Part shown: positions 35,476 through 50,400 of the stretch, piece after piece | How positions within the stretch are numbered: the stretch's first letter is position 1 | Layout: each line of letters opens with the position of its first letter | NCBI GenBank assembly: GCA_916610825.1 | Contig: OU744446.1 | Span: forward strand, 25,062,445 to 25,126,444 | DNA: 64,000 nt | DNA from: Haliclystus octoradiatus | Taxonomy: Eukaryota > Cnidaria > Staurozoa > Stauromedusae > Haliclystidae | Direction of reading: 5' to 3' | Notes under the pieces: model-generated | Told to the model about the DNA's origin: nothing | What the model saw: only the letters and a program-made list of their open reading frames with translations | Database searches by the model: none | Program-made: the position numbers and the translations under genes

Positions 35476-38400
35476 CTATGATGGTAAATTACAAAAGGGT
35501 ATGTTAACGTGAACAACACGTAATATGTAACAGCAATTATAAGAATACTAAATCAGCTGACTATTAAAATCATCAATTGCAGAAAAAAGTTAACGGAGCT
35601 ACTCCAGTAAGCATCTGACCTCAAATCGATCGAATGTTTACCTGATCGACTACACTACTCGAAAGGAAATAACTCTTTAACTTAACATGAAATATGCATG
35701 GCGTATAAGACAATATTAATTATTTTAACTACTTTAACTTAAGTTTACTGCAATTACTCTTTCACTCACGTTGCCTATCTGTTTCATCTGACAGTTTACG
35801 AGGATAAAATACATCATCGCTATTTTCGTCCGATCCCGACCTTTGTTTTGAACTATGCGATGGGTTTTTGATTATGGGCTCTGGTCCCTGATAACTTTGC
35901 GTGGAAAATCCGAACGGCGAAGTGCGGGCATAATCTCCAGGTACTTTTCGGTCAATGTTGTCTTGATAACGAGAGTTAGTTGTATACGGATATCTCCCAT
36001 ATAACGAGCTCATAGTTAATAATTACTAATTTAATCCAAATGTAGAAGTAGTAGCGACATAGTCTTGTCGAAGATTAGCCTTAAAATAGAAATTTTAAAT
36101 GCCGAAAAAGTTGTTCATTTCTTGTGGCTGTATTTAATAATGGAGTCTATTGAATCTAGTAATTGATATTTTGTAAACATAACCGTTAACATCAAACAGA
36201 AATAAACCTTTCGTAGAAATTGACAGCTATTATGGATATGGTTATAAATATGAAATATAACGAATAAAATAAACATTTATGTTGCATATTTATACAACCC
36301 GTGCAACTTTTCGTTAGAGGGTGGACTGATGCCTATCAATCGGGTTTGCTTTCCTCTCGTTGCAGTTTATCAACAATATCCATGGAGTCTGTATCGCTTA
36401 AAGCCCAAGCTAAATACTAATCTATAAACTACAGAGAAACAACATAATAGCCGCGAAGCAATTGACAATATTATGTGATACTGAATTTGGTAGGTTTAGT
36501 TTTACCTGTTTCTGGCGTTTCCGTAAATTCATGAATCTCGCTCCAGTCTCCTTGCCCAATGCTGTTGATCGCACAAACACGAAACTTGTAGGAGCTACCA
36601 GGTTTAAGAGAGTTGACTTGATACAACGTTTCAGTGATACCATCAAATACTATATCCCAGTCATGATCCCCTAGACCACGTGATTGAAGGTTATAACCAA
36701 TGATAGGGCTATTACCATCGAACCCAGCCTTCCACTGTACTAACACACTCGTTGATTTAACTTCGAGAACGCATGGCTCTGGGGGTGTACTTGGGACATC
36801 TACAATAAAAGGATTGAAATTAAGAAGGTAATCCGATATCGCGATCAGGAGATACAAATGCCATCTTACGCAATGAAACTGTGATGGAAGTTACCTGTAA
36901 TAATCAGTTGAGCTGAGCTTTCACGTGATCCGTGCTTGTTTTCCAATCGAACCGAGTAACGACCAGTATCTGAACATTTGCATGATGCGAATTGTAATTG
37001 AGCCGTGTTGTCATTACAGAAGTGCTTGATTTTTGACGAGTCGAATAATTCTTTGCCTTCTCGTTTCCATGTAACAGTTGGTTTTTGATCAGAGGTAAAC
37101 GAGACCTCCCAAGTTACAGATGCACCTTGTCTGCTGCGAGTGTCTTGGAGGGATTTATGGAATGACGGAGCTAAAAAATCAATAAAACAGATGAATGCTT
37201 AGAGTGCCGAGAGAAGATTGAAAAGGCTACAATGACAAGCTTGATGGCAAGCAATTATGTATGTGCTCTACCACCCAATTACAAGAGCATGCAAGGCCGA
37301 TGGTTTACTATAGCCTTACCTTGAAATTCAACATCTTCTTCGATCATTTCCGCTTTCCTCCACCCAACAGGGGGCGGGGTTTTCACTTGTCTTTCTTCGA
37401 CTGGTGAAGGGGTTTGCGTAGTTGCCTTGACAACTAGACCTTCTTGTCTTTTCTCTTCCTCGTTGGCTGCTTTGACACCACTGAGCAACCGTGTTAAGAA
37501 ATTTGTACTTCTTACGGCCGTGATGGTCTTTTTCCATTTGCGACGGGCAGTGAAAGCTTTGAGGCGGTCAGTCTTAAGCTTTTTGTTTGATTTTTTGAAC
37601 TGTCGAATTGAATTGAAAACAAGATTTTATGGTTACAAAAGATTGGCTCTCTATAATGAAATTATGTCCAAGTATCAATACCAGGGACTCACCTTGAACC
37701 AGGGGTGCTCGAAGCAGTCTTTGTGCGTGGCACGTTTCCTAGACAGGAGAGAATGAAAGTTTAACTTGTGTGCGTGTTTCAGTCAATTAATAATAAGCAA
37801 ATTTATCGAGAGACAAGACTTCTAATAGAAACTTCATTAAATTTTACCTTTGATCTTTGACCAAGAGGTCTTCGATAAAATCTTTAGCTTCGTCACTGAT
37901 ATCTTCAAAAACAGGATCGTCAAAATCCCATTCAACGCGAGTTATATTTGACAGTGTCTCGTTATCATTATCACCCATGAATGGAGAAAGGCCACTAAGT
38001 CTATAGTTAGTAAAACGAAAATAATGAGTACAATAGGCCGACAGTTGAAAAAGGACAAGCAAACCTTAAAGGGTAGTAAGATATTTACGGAAGTTATAAC
38101 TTTGGCTGTATCATGTAAGAAACGGTACCCCAACAATCATTCACATCATCTTAGACAAATTTAGTACTATACTGTTGACTATAGTGTTTTTGAAAATGAT
38201 TGAAATCTTCGAACAACAAACGGTAAAAATCTTCTAATGCTATGTAGCTCAAACACTCCCTTTGGAATTGACATGTCTTACAGTGCAGAACGCAGTAATG
38301 ACTTTATAAACGGAGGACAGATTCATAAAGCAAAAGTACTTACAAGACGTAGGTAATAACACCAATCGACCTAATAAAATAAGAAAGTTGAAAATTAAGT

Positions 38401-41400
38401 TGAAATTGAAAAAACACCCCAATAAAGATAATTAATTTATAATAAAAATTTGATTGGCTTCAATTAGTATATTTACCATAAATCCGTTGCTGGTGTTACT
38501 TGCTCATAATTGATCACTTCGGGTGCTGTGAAAAAATTAAGGGTTGTACTTAAGTAAAATTGTTAAATCTTCCCCATCAAGGTCAAATTTGCCTTTTATC
38601 AGATAATAAATGTGGAGCGCCAACTGGTCTATTTTCTAAGGGGAAATGCATCATGAAGACTCAAAATGACTACCGAGATTAGATGAATCTGTTCCATCAA
38701 AGATACTGTCTGCATCATGATTATTTAATACTCACCGATGAATTCTGGTGTGCCAAATAACACTTTGAGACTTTGTCCTTTGGTGAAACGGCGAGCCAGT
38801 CCAAAATCAATTAACTTAACTTGATTGCTATTTGGACTTACAAGCATGATATTCTCAGGCTAAAATATCAACAGAAATCGAATTTGACAGTTGTTAACGG
38901 TAGAACACAGAACATGCTAATTGCAATTGATCACTTTGAATTTATATAGGTAACCTAGATTTATTCAGTTTTATTACATTTAATTGCATAGGTATGTATA
39001 CAGTCTTCAGTCGTAAAATGAATAGAAAACACGTTACGTAATGTTCACTATTGAATGCAATGAAATAATTTATAAACCTAGGTCAAAACTATGATCAAGA
39101 TGGGTTCTTTCAAGTGTTTGAATTTCCAAGTCCAAGATTGATGAATTACATAGACAATGATAGAACACAAACCGGCTCTACATACCTTTAAATCCAAATG
39201 TAAAATGTCATTTTCATGCATGTGTAATATTCCTTGCATAACTTGTTTCATATAAAACGTGACATCTTGTTCCGATATAAACTCTAGTTCAGTTAATTTC
39301 TCAAATAATTCACCGCCTGATACAAGTTCTAATATCAACACAATTCGTTTGGGCATTTCGTAAGCATCGTATAATTGTATGAGACGCTTGTGGTTTAAGC
39401 TGTTCATTATATCAATTTCATTTTGAATGTTCTTTCGTTCGCTTGGACGGCATTTGATGAATTTTGCGGCATATTCTTTCCCACTGCACTTATCCTCACA
39501 TTTGCTAACAACACCAAATTTACCCCTTGAGAATTAAACCATGAAGAAAATTTATTAAATACATATCATACATTAAATTAGAGTAAAGCAAGCGCACGAG
39601 ACTGTCACCGAGGGTTGGAAGCATGGTGGAACGTATGTCTAGGAGGGTCGGATAAAAGCAGAATCCTGCAATTCTTGATTCCAGACGTGGCCACTATCGA
39701 TAGGTGGCCTATGTATAGAGCTAATTATTATAGTAGCATGATTATATTAACTTGATTGAAGCACGTAATTATGTCTGCATATAATTACACTCAACATCGT
39801 TCTCGTAAAGGGATAAGTCATACCTTCCTAGTTCTTCTTTCAAAACATAAAAACTTTCAACATCATCTTTTTTCAATGTAATGTCATTCTTCTCAGGTAA
39901 GGGTTCTGGATCCGAGACTTCTTCTTCGGTATCTGTCTCGTATTCAGTGGCTAATCCTGAAAATAGAGACGAAACAAAATTCTACAGGTGTACAAACAAA
40001 ATTATAATTAGCGATATTTGCAATTTGTACTAAACTTGCAGAATGACTAAAAAGTGTATGAGCCTAAGTAAGGTATGAAATAAATGTATCGCAAATCTAG
40101 AACACAAAACCGGAGTATAAATTTATAAAGATCAAATTCAAGTGTTCTCAACTCAACGTATACAAATATATGAATATATTTCAATTGGTATACACAACAT
40201 TTGGATTTGGCAGAGACATCGGCTTCTTGACTATCAACATATGCAATCATTAACAGGTAACTAAATTAAGCATTACTTACCTTCAACAAATAACATCGCA
40301 GAACTAGCAACACTGCCTTCCGCATTCTTTGCCACACATGTAAACTTTCCTGCAGTATCAGTATTACATTCTGTAATAATCAACGTACAGAAATCATCCG
40401 CATCAAATAACATCGTATATTGTTTTGTTTCACGTAGCAATTCACCCTCTTTGAACCACTCAATTTCAGCGTCAGGGTTAGAGACAACCCGACACTTGAA
40501 ACGAGCAGCCTTATGTTCCATGATGAAACAATCTTCAAGTTCTTTCGTGAAAATTGGTGGACCCATTGGCATTTCTAACAAAAACAAACATCAACATATT
40601 AAATAAAGCTGAAATAGAGGACAACAAAATGTTGATCACATTTGAAAAGTGCAAGGTATTTACCATTTGCGTTGACCGGCGATCCATTTGAATTTACTAA
40701 TGGGGATTTTGATCGGTTTCTTGAAGATGCTCTTGATCCGGAGAACAATAGCGGACTCGATGAACGATTTTTCCCTCTTCGTAAAGACTGAACACCAGTT
40801 CCCTTTTTCGTACTTTCAGAATCACTACTTGATAACACTTCACCGACGCTTGTTGGTGTATGACGTGAACTGGCAAGAGAAGAACGACTTAACGGTCGAT
40901 TTGCACCGTTCAAACTTCCATTTGAAACACCGTCCATTTCATCACACGACGATCCACCGTCTTTCGATGGACGTAAATCACGATTGATTTTCCTGATGGC
41001 AGAAAACACAATCATTACAGTCAAACAAGTTCGATCATTCTGAACAGAATCGCTTATTACTGGCCTGCATTATACGGTTGATTTCCACTATACATATATA
41101 TAGGCAGAATATTCGCGCGAACCCTCACGACCTTCACAGTATCGTTAAGCATATTACATGATCAAAATTTCAATCATCAAAGGTTAAAGCGTAGATTATC
41201 ATCTACCTGGGTTTATTAACAGATCTTAACCACAAAACTAGCTGGCACTGTTGAATCAGCCGTACGTGGAATATTTTAACTGTTTAAAACTGTCAATCTG
41301 ATTTGAAAATCGAAGAAAAAAATTTATATCACGATGTCTATATACTATAGTTATAAGTATATATGTTATAAGGAACAAATTGTTCAGCCAGTATAAATTA

Positions 41401-44400
41401 TAGGTAGCTGAAGCTTGAACATTGAAAAACACAACTCATCGGAACCTAATGATGATCAAATACTGTTAACTCACTTTTTTCTTTCATTCGTTTTTACTAT
41501 TGCAGCATCGTCACTACTATCATCACGAGCATTCGCATCGAAACTTTCTTCACGACTAATGCGTTTCGATTTCGGAAGGGCTGAAATTTAAAATTAAGAA
41601 TAGCAATTACAATAGTATAAAAACAGAACATTTATTGAGTGAAGGAAAGGCAAATAAAATGTTAGCCCATTTTTCTTCTAGTGGAACTATAGCAATATTG
41701 ACCATCAAATTAAAACTTGATCACATTGAAAACAAAAGCAGATTCAAGCAAACAACACACATTAACAAACAGAAAGTTCGAATACGATCTGAAAATAATA
41801 AAACTCCCACACATTTTGTAACTGAAAATAACATTGCCAGTTCTAATTCTCCTATACATAAATCACAGGCTCAATGAAACATTAAATGACTGAAGTGTAA
41901 GAGTTAAACAAACACATACCTTTTATGAAAACTTTATCAGATGGTAAACTAGGGTCACTTCTGCCAACATCATTAACAGCAATAACACGGAATTGAAACT
42001 CTTCGTCGGCATCTATATTATCAATTTGAACACTTTCTTCTAGAACTTTCTTTATAACAATATTCCAGTCATCTTCTCTATCATCAATATTTCGTTGTTG
42101 AATGACGTAAAATTGTACCGGACATATCGAGACATCATCAGGTGGTGCCCAACTTAATGCAACTGATGTTGATTGAGCATGGTCTATTTTGGGCTGACCT
42201 GGTTGAGCGGGCACATCTAGCATAAGAAAGATAACATTATAGCTGTGAGTCTGCTGCTTAGTAGACGGTTTGACAATTTGTGTACATGGTCATTTCACGC
42301 TGCAATTCGGGAAACATGTGAGCCACGCACACCATTTATTTGTTTCGGTTCCCGTGTTTCGGTTTACCGATTTTGAAAATTCTACCTGATTAAAGGCATA
42401 TGCAACACAATGAATGTCCTTGTTATGGTACAAGGGCGAGGAACGTTTGTATAAGTCCCGGTATGAGTCAAACTCCAAAAGTATATGGTATAACATTTAC
42501 TTACCTTGTATTGTTAAGTTAGCACTTGCAGATACTTCAGCTACTTTATTTTTAACATGACAAGTCAAAACACCAACGTCTGATGCAGTGCAATTGAGGA
42601 TAACAAGCGTCGAGGAGACAGCGTCTGTTTCAATGATATGTGTCTCATCTTCAACAACGTCGCATGTGTTCAACGTCCATCGTGGTGTTGCTGCTGGATA
42701 ACCAGTAAACGCACAATGGAACTCAACGTCACCGTCGCGTTGCGTCTGTTGATCTTGAGGGAATTCAGTGATTTTAGTAGGAACTATAAAGATGAAGATA
42801 GAACAATCTTATTGTAAATTCACAGCAGCATTGTATTATCAAGGTAAGATAATATGGTTTGATCTATTTGTTCACAGTTAAATTCAATCAGCATAAGTGT
42901 AAACGAGCAGTATTGCCCATATTGATATGCAAAATGAAACAATTACCAACCAGCCAACCACACATTTAACGGGGTTGTTTATCATTTAAAATATTGACCA
43001 AACCTTAAAAATAATTTAAATCTAATGTAGGATGGTCTGCAGACAAGCACGATTAAATATCCGAATCAACCTTTGACTCACTCCTTTTGACTAAATATAG
43101 ATAAGCAGAATTTAAGTCAGACCTTGAAGGATATGCAATGTAAGCATACGTTACAGCTAAATGTAATAAATTGACAGCAACTACAAATTACAAATATACA
43201 AATAGTTACAATAAGCTACGAATATGACTATAATCAAAACACTTTTTAGTTGGTATAAGACATATCTCTAGACCGTATTACATTTATTAAGTAAAATCTT
43301 TTAACACATTTTTGCATATTTTTGAAATTTGAAAAGGCAGATAAATATCCAAGGATAAAGCTTGAAGAAACGTCGTTCTCAATTTAAACAGAAATATACA
43401 AATGTTGCCATTGGATATATATAAATATGTTTTCAATCACTCTAATTTCATAAGCAATATATGTTTCGTCTTAACATGGCTTTTCCATGTTGAGTCCATA
43501 ATCAGGGAAAGCCCCAAGGGAATCCTTGGAAACAGAGCAGTAATCTGTAAACGGCGACAATATTTAATAACACATACATTTTTACTTCGCCAATTTCGGT
43601 CTTAATTAATTATGTTACAGAAATTGCAGCGATTACATGGAGCAATTAATTATTCCATCAGTTCATAGCTGGCAGCATTTATATACTGGTAACTCAGATG
43701 TGCTTTGATGATGTCAATGATAATTTCAAGCCAAACTGTCTATACGCGTCATCGGTACATGTGATAGCTATCCCAACAACAAAACATAATTATTACAGTA
43801 TAAAAGCCTATACCAACTTACCTGATACTCTCAAAGTAGCAGTACTTGTCACCCTGCCCTTCGAGTTTCTAGCTGTAACAGTGTATGGCCCAGCATCTTC
43901 AACCGTTGCTTTCTTCAAAATGAGACAATAATTATTGTTGTTGTTTGCATTTGTAAAAACAATTCTGTTACTTTGCTCAATTTCAAACATATCGTAAGAC
44001 CAGGACACATCTGTACAATTATCAACGGTACATGATAAACTGACGTCGTCTCCTTCGTTTACTTCAATTGATTTCAACAATTCTTCAAGGACAACAGGCA
44101 AATCTGTCGAAGGATAAACAGCAGAAATATCGATAGCAAAATATCAGTATAAATCACAACTGAGTTAGCAGAGCAGGCGGTATTTAAAAGAACAACAGAA
44201 TATGGTTTATGAAAGCAATATCTAGAGATATGCAGATATATTGGACACGGCAGTGAAGCAATTACAAAATACAACGGAAAACCTATAGAGCTCAATTATG
44301 TCACAGAAATGCATCACATGGTATGAGCTAAATGAAAATACTGCATAACAAAAACTGGAGAAATTGCTTATAAATATTTAAATCTAAATTTATTCAAAAA

Positions 44401-47400
44401 TCAAGTTAAAAAAGCATATGGTGCACCATATTTAATGATTTAGAAATTTTTTCAAGGGGACTTTATTAAACACAGAGTCTTGAACGGGGGTATAACTTGA
44501 GAAAAGGAACGATCAATACTACATTAATTGTCATTCAAACAATCAAGCTTGATTTAAAATATCAATCTATATAGCCTATTCGACTATATGGAAATAAATA
44601 ATTTTAAATTTTTATTATCATTGTCGGATAGGTTTAGTAATATCATTAGTTGGATTTCGACTAGATTTAATACAACTGCCTGAATTCTTAGCTAGAATAT
44701 TTTTTTCGAACAAGACTGTCAACGGAAGCGCAGTAAAAAAATTCAGCAGTTTTATTTAGATAAAACATAGATAAAACAGCATAGCAAGATATCCCAGCTG
44801 TTTTCAATTGCCTTCAATATATAAAGCACATTATTTTTGAACCAAAAAATAAAATAATTGTTGAATGATCAAAATGTACGGTCACAATGGAAGAATGAAA
44901 GACTTCCGCCGATTTACAAACAACAGCCAAACATGATGCAAAAAGTTATAAGCTAAAAAGTTTTCGCGGTGTTGCAGTGATCACTTTCGCTTGCAGTTGT
45001 GAGAAATTACTTGGAAAATCCAAGAGAATGTAGCAAGTAGTTGATAAAAACAACAATTAATCAGCGGAAGCTACCATATAACGCATGCGCTAAAATAGCT
45101 GGACATTTCACTGAGTTTTTACAGCTGTCGTTATTATAGTATCAGGTGGAGGCTAGCAAGAGCATGTATTTATTTTCTAATTGAAAGTGTTTCAAAGGGA
45201 TTGCTGGTTGCGATGACAACACTATTGAGTCCTTTCACGAAGCCTGCGTTGTATAGAACAGGTGCGGAACAATATCAATGGACGAAACAATGTTGATGTT
45301 GCAATAATAAATATTTAAAATTTCAAAAAGCCGTCAACAAACGTTTTTACATATCTATAGTTAAATTCTATTTACAATATACTATAACATTCAAATAAAT
45401 CTCTATGTTTAAAAATGTCTTTTCCTCTACGGCAGAGACTATATCTCTTTCTACAATAATATCAACTCTATAAATGTCACTATAATTCATGTAAAGTAAG
45501 CCTACTGTTAGTCGGTGTTACTTCCCCGTCAGACGAAGACATCTCAGAACTAGTTGCCGATCTACCAGTTGACATTTGAGAGTCAACGCGTAGATGATCA
45601 CGTGATGGTTCTCCGTAAGGAGATTGGCAATGACAACCAAATACGTCATCATCGTCATCGGTTTTACATGTGTCACTCAATTCCGATTCACCGACGGATA
45701 TAAGAAAAGAACTAGGTACCCAATTTCGCTGCGGATTTTCACCCGACGTTGATTCGACCAGGTACAGTTTATCACCGCGTCGTACAACGGTCACCAACTC
45801 GTCTTTCGCCATCATTACTTGTCCGGATGATTTAGCTACGATGTCATGAGACAACGCGTAAGTCGCTCGGATCTTGCGTTCACCATTCTACGAGAGAATA
45901 TAAACACCAAGAGATCAAATAAAAAGTATGGAAACGATCAACAAAGATCGAGAGATGACTGAGACCTGGAAAACCAGACAATGATTACGGAGAGAATTCA
46001 CACGGTATAACAATTGCGTGTTCTACTGAAATAAGTTCTACTGTATAGTTTCCAACTAAGGACGGACTAACTCAACAATTCGAAACCGCTATGTTGTGTG
46101 ATGTCTATCCGCAATAACGTCATTTGGTTTCCAGGGGAATCAATTTGTATTAGTTTAATTTGTATAGTCTTAACATCATGCAAAAAGTGACAAGTTTTAC
46201 ATGATTGATAAGCAACTTATAAATACGGGTAGCACACGGAGGGGGTACCATAAAAACCAATAGGGACAGACAAGAGAGAGAGAGAGTCATACTGATAGAT
46301 GACAATTGTTTTAGTCTAAACGAATTGACCTTTGAAATGCTGAACATACACTCTAGTGTCTGCACCACATAGCTATCTAATCCCTAGCGTGAAATCTTTA
46401 GAGATCCCTAGAAGTACCGTGGACATACAGTGAGAAATTAAATAATGTTACCTGGCCGTTGCTAAGATACTCGTGGTATTCCATAATCAAGAATTCCTCT
46501 TCAGCATCGAAGAGATTGTTTTCGTGTCCATCGTTCGGGCGCATGCGTTTTTCTCGTATTGTTAACAAGGCATTTCCATCTTGACTTGCACTTGATAATT
46601 GCGTGAGGAATGTATCGTCATCACCAGCCTCGCGACTGGGTAGACGCCTGTCTCGATGTGAATGACTTTCAGATTTTGTACGCTTCAAAGTTGACCGTTT
46701 CTTTTCCACGAATGGCGCTGCAAAGCACATCGGGGCTGACCGACGCTTTACGAAGTCTGAAAGATGGAAGTTTATATAGGCGTCGTTTAAAACGCACGCT
46801 TTTGCCAGCGGTGTTAGAATAAAAACATTTTTAAATCATTAGCAGTTGGCAATAGTTTTTTTATCCCCCGTTTTTATGGAAGTAGTTTCAGTGGTCATTA
46901 GATTATGTTTACATTTGATTTAGTTCAATGAATAGTTACTCAGATGTTGCATGTGTATTATAATAATGTAGCATCTAATCCTAGAGTTTATATTAGCCTA
47001 TTGTCGGGGTATAATAGATGAAGTATAGGGGTGTTCTAACTTGATCTAAATCATGTGATAGAATCAAATGAAGTTTGGTATAAGACCCACCTTTCATAGC
47101 TGTGAGTTGCATCGCAAGAATGTCTCGAATATCTTTGACCCAACTATGTTTGGCCCAGACAGTTTTCGCCTGCAAAACAGAAGTTTTACAATCACTACAA
47201 TATCCAGGAAGAATTATAAGACGAAAATACCAGGATATCCTGCCTAGTGGAAGTCACTCGTGTAAGTACATTTTCGTAATTGTTCTTACCTCGAACGTAC
47301 AAATTTGGTATGCAGATGATGCGGATTTACCAGACCATACCCTCCATTTGCGTGAATCCCCTTCGTGTGTTTCCGTTAATCCAGCCTCTGACATCTTAAA

Positions 47401-50400
47401 GGACGAGAAAGAAACTATGCTAGTAAAAATAGTTACATAAAATACACAATTTCATCTTTTTCATCTGTAAATTCTGTTGAAAGCGTGACAGATATCATCT
47501 GATGACAATCCTTTGAGTGATGCAGTCTACGGGCGCTTCACAAACTCTGTCACGGGTGGAGTTGTCGATACAGTAATAAGAAGGAACTGAAGTGCCCAGT
47601 GACTATTGATTACTTGCTGTTCTCAGGCCATTTATACCGACAGTAAATATATGCTCACCTTGAAAGCGAACTTAAAGGTGTACTCTAATTCATCTTTCTT
47701 CACTTCCTTCACTTTGGTACCAACTAGCATTGTCTCAAATAGAAACAAATGTCTGACTTTACCACGTCCTTTGATCTTGCCTTCCCAACACAAAACGCTA
47801 TCCTGTTGAACAACAAACGACGGAACATCAACAAAAGTGGATTTGGGAAACGGTCTTAAATTACAGAGAAACCCTGTACATTACGACCATCTATGAAATA
47901 GTACAACATCACGTGTAATGAAACTTACATGGCGCAGAAGTTTTCCGACAGTTTCAAGATCCATTTCACCCTGATATAATAAATAATTGATAAAAAATAA
48001 GAACGATTGACGTGTTAAATAAACTTGTGCAGTAATATATCAACACAAACAAGGGAAATTTAGATATAAAAATTAGCCAATCAGGTCTAGTTCTGGAATA
48101 AATATTAACGATTCATCAAACTATCATACCCTGTTAAATCCTGTGATTTTCGCCACATGGAGGACATCATTTGCTTGTCTGATTATAGCACCAACAATTG
48201 TCATAGAATTCTGTAACGAACAATATCAACACTGATAATATAAATACCACATCTCAAGTATGCATTACTGTATTATACATAAAGAGCATTAAAAATTTTC
48301 TAGGAAACTATGACAGTATAAAATTATATAAAGCAAATTATTTACCTCGATCACTGTTGAATCTTCACTCGCACGAGTTGTGTATTTCAACAATTCCTAT
48401 AAGTTACAGAAAAGTAACAGATAAATTAAAAAATATTATACATGCAAGTGTATAAAAGACGTACATGTTTATTCAGAAGAATTGAACACATTCCGCCCAT
48501 AGGAGAGATTAAATGTTCCCAATCAGAGTACGTAGATCATGAAAAATGAACCACAACACAGTCTATAGGCTCCCTATATATGTCTCGTTGAAGAGATAAG
48601 TCAGTGAGTGTGGGGGGCGGGGGAGAGGGGAAATAATATTGTAACGTGGTGATTACGTTGTAATAATTACCTTGAGTAATAGTTGATATCTTGTGATCCG
48701 TTGAACCGGTTTGATGAGGTAAGCTTGGATATAGTATGGATCAGCAATGTCTTGTTGAAAAATCTGAAAATCATAAAATCCAAATAACAATGACACCTAG
48801 GATCTGACAATTGACATGGGTGGGTCGAACATATTTTATGGTTATTATGACTCTACTCAATTTTATAATTTAGCATTATACAGTGACCTACCTCCCAGAA
48901 CTCAGTTACTTCTGGTCGATTGAGTAGCTTTTCAGCACGAGGTCGACTCTTACAGTAATCAACATAGAGTGTTTCAAGGTCCGGGGCCTAGAATAAATAA
49001 ATTCACAGGTGAATTAGACCAAACTAATATATCAATGACCCAGATTTATGACCAGCGACTGATAATATATAATGCCGTTATCTTCTAACTTATTATACTT
49101 ACGTGTGTGAAAAAGACGTTTGCAAGACCCTCCGGATCGCTTTCGTATGCCTTGAACGCAGGTAGGAGAGTACTACGAAAGACGAGAACAAATTAGTATA
49201 AGAACAGAGCAATCAAAATAAATATACAGTTGAGTTGTAGCAATGCAGATGATAAACATTACATATGAATAACAGCAAATAAATTGTGTTGCAATAGAAA
49301 TTAAAATTATTTCTTACTTTTGATGGAATTCAAAGATAGCTTCCATATTTGCAAACAGTACAGTCGATTGATCCTGTATGACTTCTGGAAGATCTTCACA
49401 AACCTCCATTTCATGTACGTGGTTCTGCAAGCGAGACATTAACATGATAAGCACGTGACTTGAACTATGTCGGACTTTTTATTTCCCACATTAACATTCA
49501 CATATATTATTTTTAAGAATACGATTATACCTTGCAAATAAATTTCAAATCATCGACGTATTTGTTCTCCGTTTCCAAAATCTCTTTCATGACTTTCCTG
49601 TGAGCAAAATAAAACACAATTTCTTGAAAACAAACGGTACTTTGAGAAATTCCAACAGTGTAACTACATGTTAAAATGGATAATTTGTTACATTTTTCTG
49701 TATGGCATGCCACTAGAAATGCCATATTAATTTTTCAGTTTTATACAGATCCACGGAGACGAGGTTACAGTACTTACACAAGTAAATCATACTGGAGATT
49801 ATCATATTTTTGAAGTGAAAACTCCCATCCACCATGATCATATGTAACAAATCTTATTTGATAATCGATCCCACTTTTGAAAAACATGATTCCCATTGGA
49901 TCATTTTAATTTTGAATTGATAACTTACTGTCTGAATCTTAGCGCCTCTTTCCTTTCTTTATCGTCTTTAATCATAACAGGACCAACGCTAGCACGCCGC
50001 TTTCGAACAGCTGGGGGTTGTTCATCTTTCTCTAGATAAGCACCAGGAACAATTCCTTCTTCACCGTAGCTGCCATCTTCGTTCATGACACGAATAACCC
50101 AGAATTCTTTTTGGTTTCCACCATCCATTACATCAACAACAGCGCCTTCGTAGAGCGGTAAACCACTTTCTATATGAGGGTCGTAATTAGCAATAGCTAT
50201 ATACGTATTACTCTGTAAACAAATGAATAAATTAATTTATCAATCAAGTCTGAACCGCTGCATTTTTAATTCGAAAAGAACAATCATAATAATAACAAAT
50301 GTAGGATAGCGTCATTGACTTCAGAATCCATTAAAATGTTTTACAGAAATTTTCTTTATCTCGATTAAACATTTAACGATTTGGGAAGAGCAGATACAGA

